Positions 54,136 to 63,002 are shown, counted from the first letter of the stretch. The stretch: 64,000 bases of DNA from Caballeronia sordidicola (GCF_002220365.1 NZ_MTHB01000110.1:186001-250000); one strand, 5' to 3'. Translations and numbers: made by a program. The notes: generated by a model from the letters alone, not told the origin.

Positions 54136-55410
54136 TCAGGTCAATTCGCGCCCACCGGTTTCATCGAGCATGGAAACGGCGATCAGCGAAATGATCACGC
54201 ACACGATCATGTACCAAGCGGGGGCCATCGTATTGCCAGTCACCTTGATAAGCCACGCCACAACTAGCTGCGCCGAGCCACCAAACACCGACACCGCCAC
54301 CGCATACGCACTCGCGAGATAACCCGCGCGCACATGCTTCGGAAAGTTCTCGGGCATGAGTGCGTAAGCCGGTGCTGAGCCCATCGTGTAGAAGAGCATC
54401 AGCAGCACGATCAATCCCACCATGACCGGCAACGAAGGAAACTGGTTCATCAACCAGAACGCCGGATAAAGCAGCACGATCAGCGCAACGCGTCCCGCGA
54501 GGATCAGCGGCTTGCGGCGTTGCATCTTGTCGGATAGCGCACCCCAGAGCGGACAAAGTGTCAACGAAACGATCGCCGCGAAGATCGACACCAGCATGGA
54601 AAGCTTGGGCGGCATCTTCAGGTACTGGATCGAATAGGTCGGGATGTAGTACATGAGGACGTAGGTTGCCACCGTCATGCCCATGATGGCGAAGACGGTC
54701 AGGAACCACTTGCGCACAAGGCCCGGCTCCCGATTGGACTTGGCTGCCTTGGCCTGCTTCGGCGGCTCTTCCACAATATGCCGACGCAAATACACACCGA
54801 CCGGCATGATCAGCGTGCCGATCAGGAACGGCACGCGCCATCCCCAGTCGAGCAGTTGCTCGCCGCTTAACTGGTAAGTCAGCAGTGCGGCAATGCCCGA
54901 GCCCATCAATGCAGCAGCACCCTGACTCGCGAGCTGCCAACTGGCCCGAAAACCGCGGCCTTTAGCCGAACCCGTCTCGAGCAGCGTCGCGGTGGCGGCG
55001 CCGAATTCGCCGCCTTGCGCGAAGCCCTGCAACAGTCGCGCAAAGATGATGAGCGCTGGAGCGGCGAGGCCAATGCTTGCATAGCTCGGCGCCAGTCCAA
55101 TCATGGCAGAGCCGATCGCCATCAGGAAGATGGTCAGCGTCAGCGCAGCGCGCCGGCCGCGTTTGTCCGCGTAGTGGCCCAGCACGAAGCCGCCGACCGG
55201 ACGCGCGACAAAGCCGATCGCAAACGCGGACAGCGCGAGCAACGTGGAGACAACCGGGTCATGCGCCGGGAAGAAGAGCTTGGCGATCGTGAGCGCGAAA
55301 AAGCTATAGACGGTGAAGTCGTAAAACTCAAGCAGGTTGCCGATGATCGCGGCGATCACGATCTTGGTTTGCGATACCGCTTTAGCAGGCTGGGCTGTAA
55401 TGACTGACAT
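54136..55410 (-). CDS. MHS-family metabolite:H+ symporter
   Basis: A 424-residue, 12-helix MFS carrier of the metabolite:H+ symporter family (ShiA/KgtP/ProP type). Characteristic parts are NLLEFYDFTVYSFFALTIAKLFFP in helix 1, GHYADKRGRRAAL as motif A, ARLLQGFAQGGEFGAATATLLE in helix 4 and the helix-10 segment MPENFPKHVRAGYLASAYAV. The ATG at 55410 starts MSVITAQPAK. It follows the M20 amidohydrolase gene on the same strand. It probably imports the acylated amino acid or acid handled by that enzyme. Confidence 0.87.
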   Translation of the reverse strand: MSVITAQPAKAVSQTKIVIAAIIGNLLEFYDFTVYSFFALTIAKLFFPAHDPVVSTLLALSAFAIGFVARPVGGFVLGHYADKRGRRAALTLTIFLMAIGSAMIGLAPSYASIGLAAPALIIFARLLQGFAQGGEFGAATATLLETGSAKGRGFRASWQLASQGAAALMGSGIAALLTYQLSGEQLLDWGWRVPFLIGTLIMPVGVYLRRHIVEEPPKQAKAAKSNREPGLVRKWFLTVFAIMGMTVATYVLMYYIPTYSIQYLKMPPKLSMLVSIFAAIVSLTLCPLWGALSDKMQRRKPLILAGRVALIVLLYPAFWLMNQFPSLPVMVGLIVLLMLFYTMGSAPAYALMPENFPKHVRAGYLASAYAVAVSVFGGSAQLVVAWLIKVTGNTMAPAWYMIVCVIISLIAVSMLDETGGRELT

Positions 55411-55535
55411 GGAAGTCCCGTGGATGCTTGGGTCTTGCGCACGGCTAAGCGCGATGCCAAGGCATCGCACGCTGCGCAAGCTTTGCGTTGCTACCGATTG
55501 GCTACTGAAGCGCTACCGACTCACCCGCGCGAAGC

Positions 55536-56720
55536 CTACTGCGCGAGGAAACGCTCGACCAGACGCGTCCAGTAGGCTGCGCCGACGGTGAGGTTGTCGT
55601 CGTTGAAGTCGTAGGACGCGTTATGCAGCATCGGCGCGCCTTCACCGTTGCCCAAGCGAAGGAAACATCCCGGCTTCTTCTGCAGGTAATAAGCGAAATC
55701 TTCGCTGCCTGCGATCGGCCCGAAGTTATCGACAACCCGGTCGTCGCCCACCAGTTCGCGTGCCACTTGCAATGCCAGTTCCGTCTCGGCCTGGCTGTTG
55801 ACCACAACCGGATAACCCGGAACGTACTCAATCTCCACGCGTGCGCCATAGGCGCTTGCCTGAGCGTCCGTCAGGGCGCGGATACGTGCTTCGAGCAGTT
55901 TGCGCACAGCGGGGTCGAACGAACGAACGCTGATCTGCAAACGCGCCGACTCAGGAATCACATTGGCGGCATGACCTGCGTTGAAAGCGCCGACCGTGAC
56001 CACAGCCGTTTGCATGGGGTCGATACTGCGCGCGACTACCGTCTGCAAGGCAGTCACCAATCCGGCACCGATGACCACCGGGTCCACGGCAAGATGCGGG
56101 CGCGCTGCGTGGCCGCCACGGCCGTGGATGGTGATGTTGACCGTATCCGACGCCGCCATGAAGGGGCCACTGCGGAACATGAACGTGCCCGTTGGATAGC
56201 CGGGATGATTGTGCAAGCCGAAGATGGCCTCGCAGGGGAAGCGTTCGAACAAACCGTCGGCAATCATTCGCATGGCGCCGCTGTCCGCGCCGATCTCTTC
56301 GGCGGGCTGGAACACGAGATGAACCGTGCCGTTGAATGCGCGAGTGCGCGAGAGGTGGCGCGCGGCGCCCAGGACCATGGTGGTGTGGCCGTCGTGGCCG
56401 CACGCGTGCATCAGGCCCGCATTGCGGCTGGCGTACGGCAAACCGGTTTCCTCGGCAATCGGCAACGCATCCATGTCGGCGCGTACGGCCACGGCACGGC
56501 TTCCCGTACCCGCCGTGAGCGACGCGACCATGCCAGTTCCGCCCAGGCCGCGCGTCACTTTGTAACCCCAGCTTTCCAGGCTTTGCGCAACGAGGTCGGA
56601 GGTCTGAAACTCCTTGTACGCAAGCTCCGGATTCTGATGCAGGCGATGACGGATATCGCTTAGTTCATCGCGCAGATCCATCGTGTCGTCTAGTGAGCAA
56701 AAGCCCTTGGTATTTTCCAT
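55536..56720 (-). CDS. M20-family amidohydrolase (hippurate hydrolase-like)
   Basis: A 394-residue zinc or nickel-dependent amidohydrolase of the HipO/IAA-amino acid hydrolase group. Metal ligands lie in HACGHDGHT (residues 105-113), FQPAEEIGADSGAM and the C-terminal LHNASYDFND; the catalytic base region is DMDALPIAEETGLPY. The middle dimerisation domain has the typical ARPHLAVDP. The reaction is release of an amino acid from an N-acyl or N-aroyl amino acid. It is first in the operon with an MHS symporter and is divergent from a LysR gene. The exact substrate is unknown. Confidence 0.9.
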   Translation of the reverse strand: MENTKGFCSLDDTMDLRDELSDIRHRLHQNPELAYKEFQTSDLVAQSLESWGYKVTRGLGGTGMVASLTAGTGSRAVAVRADMDALPIAEETGLPYASRNAGLMHACGHDGHTTMVLGAARHLSRTRAFNGTVHLVFQPAEEIGADSGAMRMIADGLFERFPCEAIFGLHNHPGYPTGTFMFRSGPFMAASDTVNITIHGRGGHAARPHLAVDPVVIGAGLVTALQTVVARSIDPMQTAVVTVGAFNAGHAANVIPESARLQISVRSFDPAVRKLLEARIRALTDAQASAYGARVEIEYVPGYPVVVNSQAETELALQVARELVGDDRVVDNFGPIAGSEDFAYYLQKKPGCFLRLGNGEGAPMLHNASYDFNDDNLTVGAAYWTRLVERFLAQ

Positions 56721-56805
56721 GGTCGCGGGTGTCTCTCTGTAAGAAATCTAATGGGGGAGTATTCTGCTGCAAAATCCGCTAATCAATGACGTTCGTCGAC
56801 CGATA

Positions 56806-57795
56806 ATGTTGACCTGGATGTCAACAGATAACGATATGCCTAAAGACAATACGCTTGCGCGCGAGAATTTGCTTAGCGCCCGGAGCCTGCGCTATTTGCA
56901 TGAAATCGACCTGCACGGCGGAGTCCGTGCCGCGGCCGACGCGCTAGCCATTAACGGTTCCGTGATCAGCCGGCAAGTGGCGCAACTCGAACGCGACCAC
57001 GGCGTAGTGCTGCTGGAGCGGCGCGGCAGGCGCGCGGTGCTGACTGAGATCGGGCTAAGCCTCGTCGAGCATTTCCGTGAGAGCTGCCGCCGTGATGCGG
57101 ACATGCTGGCACAACTGGAAGATTTCAGGAGCCTGCGGCGCGGGCGGCTGGGCATTGGCGTGGGCGAGGGGTTCGTCGAGAACCTTCTGGCCACCGTACT
57201 GGAGCGCTTCAGCTTGCAGTTTCCTGACATCGTGGTGGAACTGCGCAGTGGCGCGACGTCCGAAATCATCGCGATGGTCCGCAACGACGACGTCGATCTT
57301 GGCTTATGCGCGGGCGGCGGCAGCGACCCCGCCATACGCGCCCGCACGTTCCGCGCGGCACAGTTCTGTGCGCTCGTCAGTCCACGCCATGCTTTGGCGG
57401 GCGAGCGGCGTATCCGCTTTGAACAGTTGCGCGATCAGCGGCTCATCTTCATGCCCGAGCGCTTCGGCGCTCAACAATATCTCGATGCCATCATTCGGGC
57501 GGAGCGGTTGAACCTGACGCCGTCGTACCGCTGCGATCTGTTCTCGGCTGCCCAGGCCATTGCCGCAGCGGGACTGGGCGTTGCATTTATGTCGACGGAT
57601 GCGGCGCGGCAATACCTTGACGCGGGGCGCCTGGTTGCACTCGAACTGGAGCATCCGATTGCGCGCGAATTCAGCAGCCAGGCAATCCGGCGCGTCGGCC
57701 GGCGCCTTTCCCCGGCTGCCGAATTCCTATGGCGGCATCTGGTAGAAGCGATGCAGCGACGATGGGCCGCTGCGCCGTCTAAGCAAGGCGAGTGA
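56806..57795 (+). CDS. LysR-family regulator of the amidohydrolase operon
   Basis: A 329-residue LysR protein. The helix-turn-helix is slightly unusual in opening (SLRYLHEIDLHGGVRAAADALAINGSVISRQVAQLE). The effector domain contains LGIGVGEGFVENLLATVLERF and DVDLGLCAGGGSD. ATGs at 56806, 56818 and 56836 are all possible, none with a strong ribosome site. It is divergent from the M20 hydrolase gene across 85 bases, so it most likely controls that operon. Confidence 0.84.
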   Translation: MLTWMSTDNDMPKDNTLARENLLSARSLRYLHEIDLHGGVRAAADALAINGSVISRQVAQLERDHGVVLLERRGRRAVLTEIGLSLVEHFRESCRRDADMLAQLEDFRSLRRGRLGIGVGEGFVENLLATVLERFSLQFPDIVVELRSGATSEIIAMVRNDDVDLGLCAGGGSDPAIRARTFRAAQFCALVSPRHALAGERRIRFEQLRDQRLIFMPERFGAQQYLDAIIRAERLNLTPSYRCDLFSAAQAIAAAGLGVAFMSTDAARQYLDAGRLVALELEHPIAREFSSQAIRRVGRRLSPAAEFLWRHLVEAMQRRWAAAPSKQGE

Positions 57796-57811
57796 GGACG
57801 CTTAACGATCG

Positions 57812-58189
57812 CTAAGCGGCGCTGATTGACGGGCGCGTACTGGCCTTGCGTGCATGCATGGTCCTGCGATTATCGAAGCACCACATTTGGCCAGCCTCCA
57901 AGCGGCGACTCACCATGAATCGCGAATCCCGGGTAAGCGCGCAAAAGCGCCGGTACGCGCGATAGAACGCGCCCATCTCGGAGGCCGGCAAGGTGAAGGG
58001 CGCACGAAGCCAGTTCGCCAGCCGGATCTCGCTCACCTCGCCGCGCGAGTCGAGGCCAATAATAGGTGCATAGCTGCGATAGTCGCTCTGCGGCGCCTTG
58101 TTCCAGAACTCAACCGGGTGCTCGCATAGCAGGCGGAAGTCCTCGGGTGACTCTGCTCGCAGCGTCGCTGCAATCGCAAATCCATCCAC
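57812..58189 (-). pseudogene. C-terminal fragment of a gamma-butyrobetaine hydroxylase-like dioxygenase
   Basis: About 115 codons match the C-terminal part of TauD/BBOX-type 2-oxoglutarate-Fe(II) dioxygenases: VDGF-like start (MDGFAIAATLRAESPEDFRLL), then PIIGLDSRGEVSEIRLANW, YRAYRRFCALTRD and WCFDNRRTMHARKAS. The final His of the iron site (RTMHAR) remains, but the HxD pair and the whole N-terminal half (roughly 250 residues in the full enzyme) are gone. The reading frame ends shortly after the HAR motif. It lies 8 bases after the DinB gene stop and has no promoter of its own. This is a decayed gene. Confidence 0.75.
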
Positions 58190-58196
58190 GAAGGTA

Positions 58197-58709
58197 CTAA
58201 GCTTCCTGCACCACGTCGCGCAGGAACACGGGAAGATCGGTAGCGGATGGCGTGACCCCTGCCTGATACATCATGTCGCCGACAAACCCGCGGTGATAGG
58301 TACCGTGATTGACCACGTGCAGGATCATTTCGTTGCAGGTCATGACACCCTCGCCACCGCCAATAAACTTGAAGTGAATTGACCGGTCGAGATCGTCGGC
58401 CGATAGACCCTCGGCGAAATCGACATACCACTGGTCCAGCGTCCGGACCGCTTGCCACAGTTCTTCCAGAGACGGATGACTCGGCGTATTGCGTGCCGAG
58501 TAACCATGTTCGCGTCCCTGAAGATGGGCCTGGAACACGGCGTCTATGACGTAGATGTGATTCAGCGTGTGGACCATGTTTCCGAAGCGTGTCTGCCGTG
58601 GCCGGACAACCTCTTCGTACGGCATGTTCCTCAGCATGGAGAAGGTGAGATCGTTGGCCCAGGCTTTATAGCGGGTCAATATTCGGACGGTCTTGTTAGC
58701 GGCAGTCAT
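58197..58709 (-). CDS. DinB-family putative metalloprotein
   Basis: A 170-residue four-helix-bundle protein of the DinB/YfiT group. Three histidines expected to bind metal are present: HTLNHIYVIDAVF (near residue 47), and HVVNHGTYHRG (near residues 135-145). Relatives include bacillithiol- or mycothiol-dependent transferases, but this organism group is not known for those thiols. The ATG at 58709 follows GGAAAG. It is followed immediately by a dioxygenase remnant. Function unknown. Confidence 0.83.
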   Translation of the reverse strand: MTAANKTVRILTRYKAWANDLTFSMLRNMPYEEVVRPRQTRFGNMVHTLNHIYVIDAVFQAHLQGREHGYSARNTPSHPSLEELWQAVRTLDQWYVDFAEGLSADDLDRSIHFKFIGGGEGVMTCNEMILHVVNHGTYHRGFVGDMMYQAGVTPSATDLPVFLRDVVQEA

Positions 58710-58868
58710 GGGTTCTTTCCATGGCAAGTATCGGATGGTGATGCATCAAATCAAGCGCAACAGCGTGCTTTAGCTTATCCGCTAAAAAATCCGCCCGACA
58801 GATACAGTGACTGCATGAACCGCCGGATCAGTTGAAGCGCGGCGCAGCGCGGCGAACCGATAGCCGTT

Positions 58869-59777
58869 TCAGAGCGGCGCGACATCGTGAAACTTGCCGT
58901 AGTCGAGATGCGTTTCGCCGTCCCGTTCGGACATCAGATCAACGTACTGATGCTGCCAGAGAATACATTCAGGCGGCCAGGCATAACGTGCCTGCATGGG
59001 CTGCGCGGTTGTTTCGTCCAGGCCTTCCACCATCAGCATCAACTCGGCGTTACTCGCTTTGAGCGACTCGAGCGTCTGCCCAAAGAGCGGGCTTTCTTCA
59101 TCGATGACATGCATGAGGCTCCAGCCGAGCGTGAAGATCGGGTGCTGTTCGCGGATCAGCGGAAGATCAAACACCTTGCGAAAATAGAATCCTTCTGGAG
59201 TGGTCTCCGAACGCATCAGCCGCATCTTCGCCTTCGCTTCCACAATCACGTTCTGACGGGCATTGGCGGCGCGGACCATGAGCGTCATCCGACCGTCGAT
59301 AGGACGCACCACGGTGCGCTTGGCAAACAGGATACGAGCATGGGGCCGCGAAAACCGCGCGAAGATCATGCCGGTCGTCAACGCAATGCCCGACATCCCG
59401 ACGAAGATCTCTAACGTGGCGACGCTGTGGCCATAGATGGTATCCGGATGCATGTCGCCGTAACCCACCGTTGCAAGCGTCTCCACGCTGAAGAAGAACG
59501 CGCCTAGCAGACCTGCGGGAGCCTGGTTTGCAATTGCGTGATGTCCCAGCAGGTACAACAACGCGAACCCGAAGTTGAGCAACAGGAAGAGTAGCGCCGC
59601 GACCACAAAGAACAGCGGCCATCCAACGGTCAGTGCGATGTGGTAAATGTCCTGCCAGAAGTAGGTCTGGAGGCCGTGCGTGATGACATGCCGGTTTTCA
59701 CCCAACACCAGCCGGCGATGCGGTGCCCCAGGCGCGAATGCCTCATCGGATGACGATTGAGTAGTATTGGATGGCAT
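58869..59777 (-). CDS. KirBac-type inward-rectifier potassium channel
   Basis: A 302-residue prokaryotic Kir channel. The slide helix YFWQDIYHIALTVGW precedes the first membrane helix (residues 50-77). The pore loop has the selectivity filter TVGYGD (103-108), followed by the second membrane helix (116-140) and the hallmark ARFSRPHARILFA. The C-terminal half is the cytoplasmic immunoglobulin-like Kir domain (PIDGRMTLMVRAANARQN, MLMVEGLDETTAQPMQARY). Tetramers form a K+ channel in the inner membrane. The ATG at 59777 is preferred over an in-frame start at 59846. It lies 74 bases after the oxidoreductase gene, on the same strand. Confidence 0.92.
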   Translation of the reverse strand: MPSNTTQSSSDEAFAPGAPHRRLVLGENRHVITHGLQTYFWQDIYHIALTVGWPLFFVVAALLFLLLNFGFALLYLLGHHAIANQAPAGLLGAFFFSVETLATVGYGDMHPDTIYGHSVATLEIFVGMSGIALTTGMIFARFSRPHARILFAKRTVVRPIDGRMTLMVRAANARQNVIVEAKAKMRLMRSETTPEGFYFRKVFDLPLIREQHPIFTLGWSLMHVIDEESPLFGQTLESLKASNAELMLMVEGLDETTAQPMQARYAWPPECILWQHQYVDLMSERDGETHLDYGKFHDVAPL

Positions 59778-59851
59778 CGTTGAAGTGACTCTAAAAAGGT
59801 AGGCGGGGCATCTCGAGCGGCGCTTGTGCGACTGTTCAACCGGCATCGGTC

Positions 59852-61696
59852 TTATAGAAGTTTCGTGAAACCGTCGGCGCTCCAGCGTTCGCTCCCTACG
59901 CCGTGATGAACGAAGAACAAGCCATCGGGATCATACTGATCTTTCACGGCGAGCAGCCTGCTGTAATTCGAACCCCAGAAAGCCCGCTGCCAGTCGGGGT
60001 TGAAGAAATTGCTTTCGGCGACGTAAGAACCGGGATCCGGAACCAGCTTGCGTACTTCGTCCATCGCGCGCCCGATGGCCCGCGCGTTCCTGCGCGCTGC
60101 TTCTGTGTCCGGTTCGTGGCCCGGGATGCCCGGATAGGCGGGTGGCCCCTCCATCCCGGCGATAAGCAGCGCGAACGCATCCAGCGCAGCCGGGTTCGTG
60201 GCCGTGTCTCTCGCTGCGGCGACGGCCTCGGCCGGCGCGCCTGCCAAACCTTTGTTGACATGCAGTGACACGCTCCATTGGCGGCTCGCGGCAAACAACA
60301 TGTCGGCCAGCGTTTGACGTTGGTCATCGTGCAGCAACGCCGCAGGGAGCCACGCGGAGTCGTAGCCGTGCAGCACTTGTCCCGCTTCTCCGCGATTACC
60401 CGACCAGAAGATATTGTCCTTGGGCGCGTCCGGCCGGTCGTCGGTGCTGATGAAGCCGAGGAGCTTCTTGAACATCGTTGGAGCCCAGAAACTTTGGGCC
60501 GAGAGGGCGAGGATCTTCAGTGGCGAGAACTCGACCTTGAAATCATCCGGGGTCGAGGCAAGCGACTCCATGAACGGTTGCCAGATCGCTTGCGCTTCGC
60601 TGCGGCCGAGGCCCTGGAAAACCATCGAGATATTGAGGACGTTGTTGGGACGAAACCTGATCTGTTCGCCCCAGTGCGGGTTCATCAGGTCCTGATGATA
60701 GAAGTCCACGATCAGTCCAATCAGCCGACGAAATGCGGGCGCCGACGTGGCTTTGATCGCCATGTTCACCGCGCCGAATTTCTCGGGTAGATCATGAACC
60801 CGCAGCGTCAGCCGTGTGACCACGCCCAGGCTGCCGCCGCCGCCGCCTTTCAGCCCCCAGAACAGATCGGGATTCCTGCAGGCATTGGCGATCCGGACGA
60901 CACCGTCCGCGGTAACAACTTCGGCTTCGAGCAGGCTTCCCGCCGCCAGTCCATAGGCCTTGGAAAAGCTGCCGAACCCGCCGCTCTGGATCAGGCCGGC
61001 CACGCCGACCGTCATGCAGCCGCCGCCTTGGACGTAACCGCCCGCCTGCGTGGTGACCGCATCATAGACGTGCGCCCAAAGCGCGCCGGCACCGACCGTG
61101 ACTGCCCGCACCGGTGATGCATGACCCTCACATCCTGTGCCGACAAATGCGTCTCGCACGGTGATGTCGTTTATTTTTCGCGTCCAGACCAGCAGGGAAT
61201 CCGCATTCGACGTGCCTTGGTAGCTGTGGCCACCGCCTTTTACGACCAGCCGCAGATTATTACGGCGTGCGAAGTTGATAGCAGCAACAACATCGTTCGT
61301 ATTGCGGGCAGCCACCGCATAGACGCTGGGCATCGATGTCCAGGCGTCGACCCAGCCGAGGGATTGCGTCAGGCCGGCTTCGTCGCCTAGAAAGTAGGGA
61401 TTCTTGAGTTCCTTGAATAGCTGCTGGCAGTCAGCGCCTTCGGGTGCGTTCAGGCAGGTCACCAGGGGTGATTGCACTTTGACCAACGCACCGCCGACTT
61501 GTTGGCCCAGTTCGTTCCACTGTGCGTCAGTTGGCCAGCCCGGTTCACCCGGGCGTACGCGAGAAAGTGCATTGGACGCCGCCGCATGGGCAGGCATGGG
61601 CATCCATTCCCAGATACTGGACAAAAATGGGAGGCCGGCTGCGAATTGCAAAAGACGTCGTCTTTTCCGGGAGAGCGTTTGGGTCGAAGGTTTCAT
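59852..61696 (-). CDS. FAD-linked oxidoreductase with berberine-bridge-type features, probably exported
   Basis: A 614-residue vanillyl-alcohol-oxidase-fold flavoprotein. The FAD-binding half has KGGGHSYQG (His157, expected 8-alpha-histidyl link) and GGGCMTVGVAGLIQSGGFG (Cys227, expected 6-S-cysteinyl link), the pair typical of bicovalent flavin oxidases. The C terminus ends NYSRLLAVKDQYDPDGLFFVHHGVGSE, similar to the BBE box. The N terminus SRKRRRLLQFAAGLPF resembles a Tat signal (twin arginine), with cleavage near AHAAA. An oxygen-dependent oxidation in the periplasm is likely. The substrate is unknown. Confidence 0.85.
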   Translation of the reverse strand: MKPSTQTLSRKRRRLLQFAAGLPFLSSIWEWMPMPAHAAASNALSRVRPGEPGWPTDAQWNELGQQVGGALVKVQSPLVTCLNAPEGADCQQLFKELKNPYFLGDEAGLTQSLGWVDAWTSMPSVYAVAARNTNDVVAAINFARRNNLRLVVKGGGHSYQGTSNADSLLVWTRKINDITVRDAFVGTGCEGHASPVRAVTVGAGALWAHVYDAVTTQAGGYVQGGGCMTVGVAGLIQSGGFGSFSKAYGLAAGSLLEAEVVTADGVVRIANACRNPDLFWGLKGGGGGSLGVVTRLTLRVHDLPEKFGAVNMAIKATSAPAFRRLIGLIVDFYHQDLMNPHWGEQIRFRPNNVLNISMVFQGLGRSEAQAIWQPFMESLASTPDDFKVEFSPLKILALSAQSFWAPTMFKKLLGFISTDDRPDAPKDNIFWSGNRGEAGQVLHGYDSAWLPAALLHDDQRQTLADMLFAASRQWSVSLHVNKGLAGAPAEAVAAARDTATNPAALDAFALLIAGMEGPPAYPGIPGHEPDTEAARRNARAIGRAMDEVRKLVPDPGSYVAESNFFNPDWQRAFWGSNYSRLLAVKDQYDPDGLFFVHHGVGSERWSADGFTKLL

Positions 61697-61911
61697 CGGT
61701 GTGCGTGAAATCCTGATGTGGTCGCAACCGAGAAGTTATCGCGCTTGGCGGCCGTTGTGAACGCTCTACGCCACGAAAATCGTTTTCCGCGTCGATCATG
61801 CGGCGCTTGAGCAACGGTACGGTTTTCGCCACGTGCGAACCGGTGCGCATCGCGCCACGCGGCCGACTACCGGGCGATCTATTGCACCGCAACTAGATAG
61901 ACGATTGGCGT

Positions 61912-62085
61912 TTACTGGCCGGCCGCCGCCCACAGTAACGAGAGACCGGACGACAGCTTGAGTCCGTCCGCTAGCCACTTGAACGTCGATGGCGCCATGA
62001 GGACGACGATCGGCTTTGCGAAAAACGATCCGGTCATGAGCGCTGTTCCCGCGATCAAGCCTTGAAACACGACGCCCGCCGTCAT
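61912..62085 (-). pseudogene. C-terminal remnant of a TSUP (TauE/SafE-like) permease
   Basis: Fifty-seven codons read GVVFQGLIAGTALMTGSFF, then AKPIVVLMAPSTFKWLADGLK and SSGLSLLWAA, matching the last two helices of TauE/SafE-family sulfite/anion permeases. Such proteins normally have about 250 residues and eight helices. An in-frame stop lies five codons upstream of the first ATG, so nothing longer can be made. It abuts the promoter of the divergent MerR gene. The assignment rests on the helix pattern and the AKPIVV and FKWLADGL segments. Confidence 0.5.
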
Positions 62086-62119
62086 TGCGCCGCGTTAGCG
62101 GCACAATGCGGAAAAGCGC

Positions 62120-62150
62120 TTGACTTAGAGTGCGCTCTAAGTCCTACCAT
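62120..62150 (+). promoter_or_regulatory. MerR-type promoter with 19-bp spacer and perfect operator
   Basis: The -35 box is TTGACT (62120-62125), the -10 box TACCAT (62145-62150), 19 bases apart. ACTTAGAG and CTCTAAGT (62123-62130 and 62135-62142) form a perfect 8-base inverted repeat across the spacer. An over-long 19-base spacer with a central dyad is the hallmark of promoters activated by MerR regulators, and this dyad matches the type used by NmlR/AdhR proteins. It drives the merR and carboxymuconolactone decarboxylase-like genes. Confidence 0.85.
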
Positions 62151-62177
62151 GCTCTTTGTCGAAACGAGAACGCAGCC

Positions 62178-62585
62178 ATGAAGATAGGTGATATTGCCGA
62201 GCAGACGGGCTTCACGGCCCATACGATTCGCTACTATGAACGGATCGGATTGCTCCCGTTCGCGCCGCGAGACAGTACGGGTCAACGTGTCTATGACGCT
62301 TCCATCCTCACATGGATCGAGTTTCTGGGCCGGCTTAAAACAACCGGCATGTCGATTCAGGAAATGCTGCGTTATGCCGGGCTTCGCGCACAAGGCGAGG
62401 CGACCGAGGAAGCCCGGTGCGAGCTGCTGGCAAAACACCGCGATCAGGTCCGACTCAGGGTGGCGGAACTTCAGGCATGCCTTCTCGTCCTCGACAACAA
62501 GATAGATGGTTACGCCAATGCTCAACTGAGGACTGAAAAATGCAAGACACGATCGAACGCCAAGCGAATCAGGAAAGTCGCCTAG
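62178..62585 (+). CDS. MerR-family regulator (NmlR/AdhR-like)
   Basis: A 135-residue MerR regulator. The winged helix-turn-helix is MKIGDIAEQTGFTAHTIRYYERIGLL, followed by the second element RVYDASILTWIEFLGRLKTTGMSIQEMLRYAGLRAQGE typical of the NmlR/AdhR subgroup. A coiled-coil dimer helix follows to about residue 120. The single cysteines in the helix region (ARCELL, LQACLL) could sense electrophiles. The ATG at 62178 has only a weak ribosome site. Its 3' end overlaps the next gene by 46 bases, so the two form an operon. Confidence 0.87.
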   Translation: MKIGDIAEQTGFTAHTIRYYERIGLLPFAPRDSTGQRVYDASILTWIEFLGRLKTTGMSIQEMLRYAGLRAQGEATEEARCELLAKHRDQVRLRVAELQACLLVLDNKIDGYANAQLRTEKCKTRSNAKRIRKVA

Positions 62586-62941
62586 AACGGGGCAAACGGG
62601 TGTTGTCGGAAATCGACGGGGAAGCCGGGGAGAAGGTGATCGACTCGCTCGCGGATATTGCGCCGGACTTCGCGAAGTACCTGCTTGAATTTCCATTCGG
62701 CGATATTTATTCGCGACCGGGCCTGGACATCCGTGCTCGTGAAATCGCCACCATTGCAGCACTCACTGCGCTAGGCAATGCAACGCCCCAGCTTAAGGTT
62801 CATATTGCCGCGGGGCTTAACGTGGGTATCAGCCGCGAGGAGATTGTCGAGACCATCATGCAAATGGCCGTGTATGCGGGATTCCCGGCTGCGCTCAATG
62901 GCTTGTTCGCCGCGAAGGAAGTTTTCCGCGATCACGTCTGA
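62540..62941 (+). CDS. Carboxymuconolactone decarboxylase-like protein (YraC-like)
   Basis: A 133-residue all-helical protein of the CMD family (RAREIATIAALTALGNATPQLKVHIAAGLNVGISREEIVETIMQMAVYAGFPAALNGL). The catalytic CxxC of AhpD-type members is absent. It overlaps the merR gene by 46 bases in another frame. The pairing of an AdhR-like MerR gene with a CMD-like gene mirrors adhR-yraC of Bacillus subtilis, which responds to aldehydes. A part in detoxification of formaldehyde or methylglyoxal is therefore suggested, but true decarboxylase activity is not shown. Confidence 0.85.
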   Translation: MQDTIERQANQESRLERGKRVLSEIDGEAGEKVIDSLADIAPDFAKYLLEFPFGDIYSRPGLDIRAREIATIAALTALGNATPQLKVHIAAGLNVGISREEIVETIMQMAVYAGFPAALNGLFAAKEVFRDHV

Positions 62942-63002
62942 GCGGGGTCACGCAAGTGCCCATTCTTGAAGCCTCAGCCCGCATCGCTCACGCCCGCATC
63001 GT

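Larger units (their letters stand above)
61697..62177. other. Intergenic region with a permease remnant and the MerR promoter
   Basis: This 480-base gap contains a TSUP permease remnant at 61912-62085 and the MerR-type promoter at 62120-62150, both described separately. The remaining 210 bases next to the oxidoreductase start hold its presumed promoter. No other gene is supported there. Confidence 0.5.
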
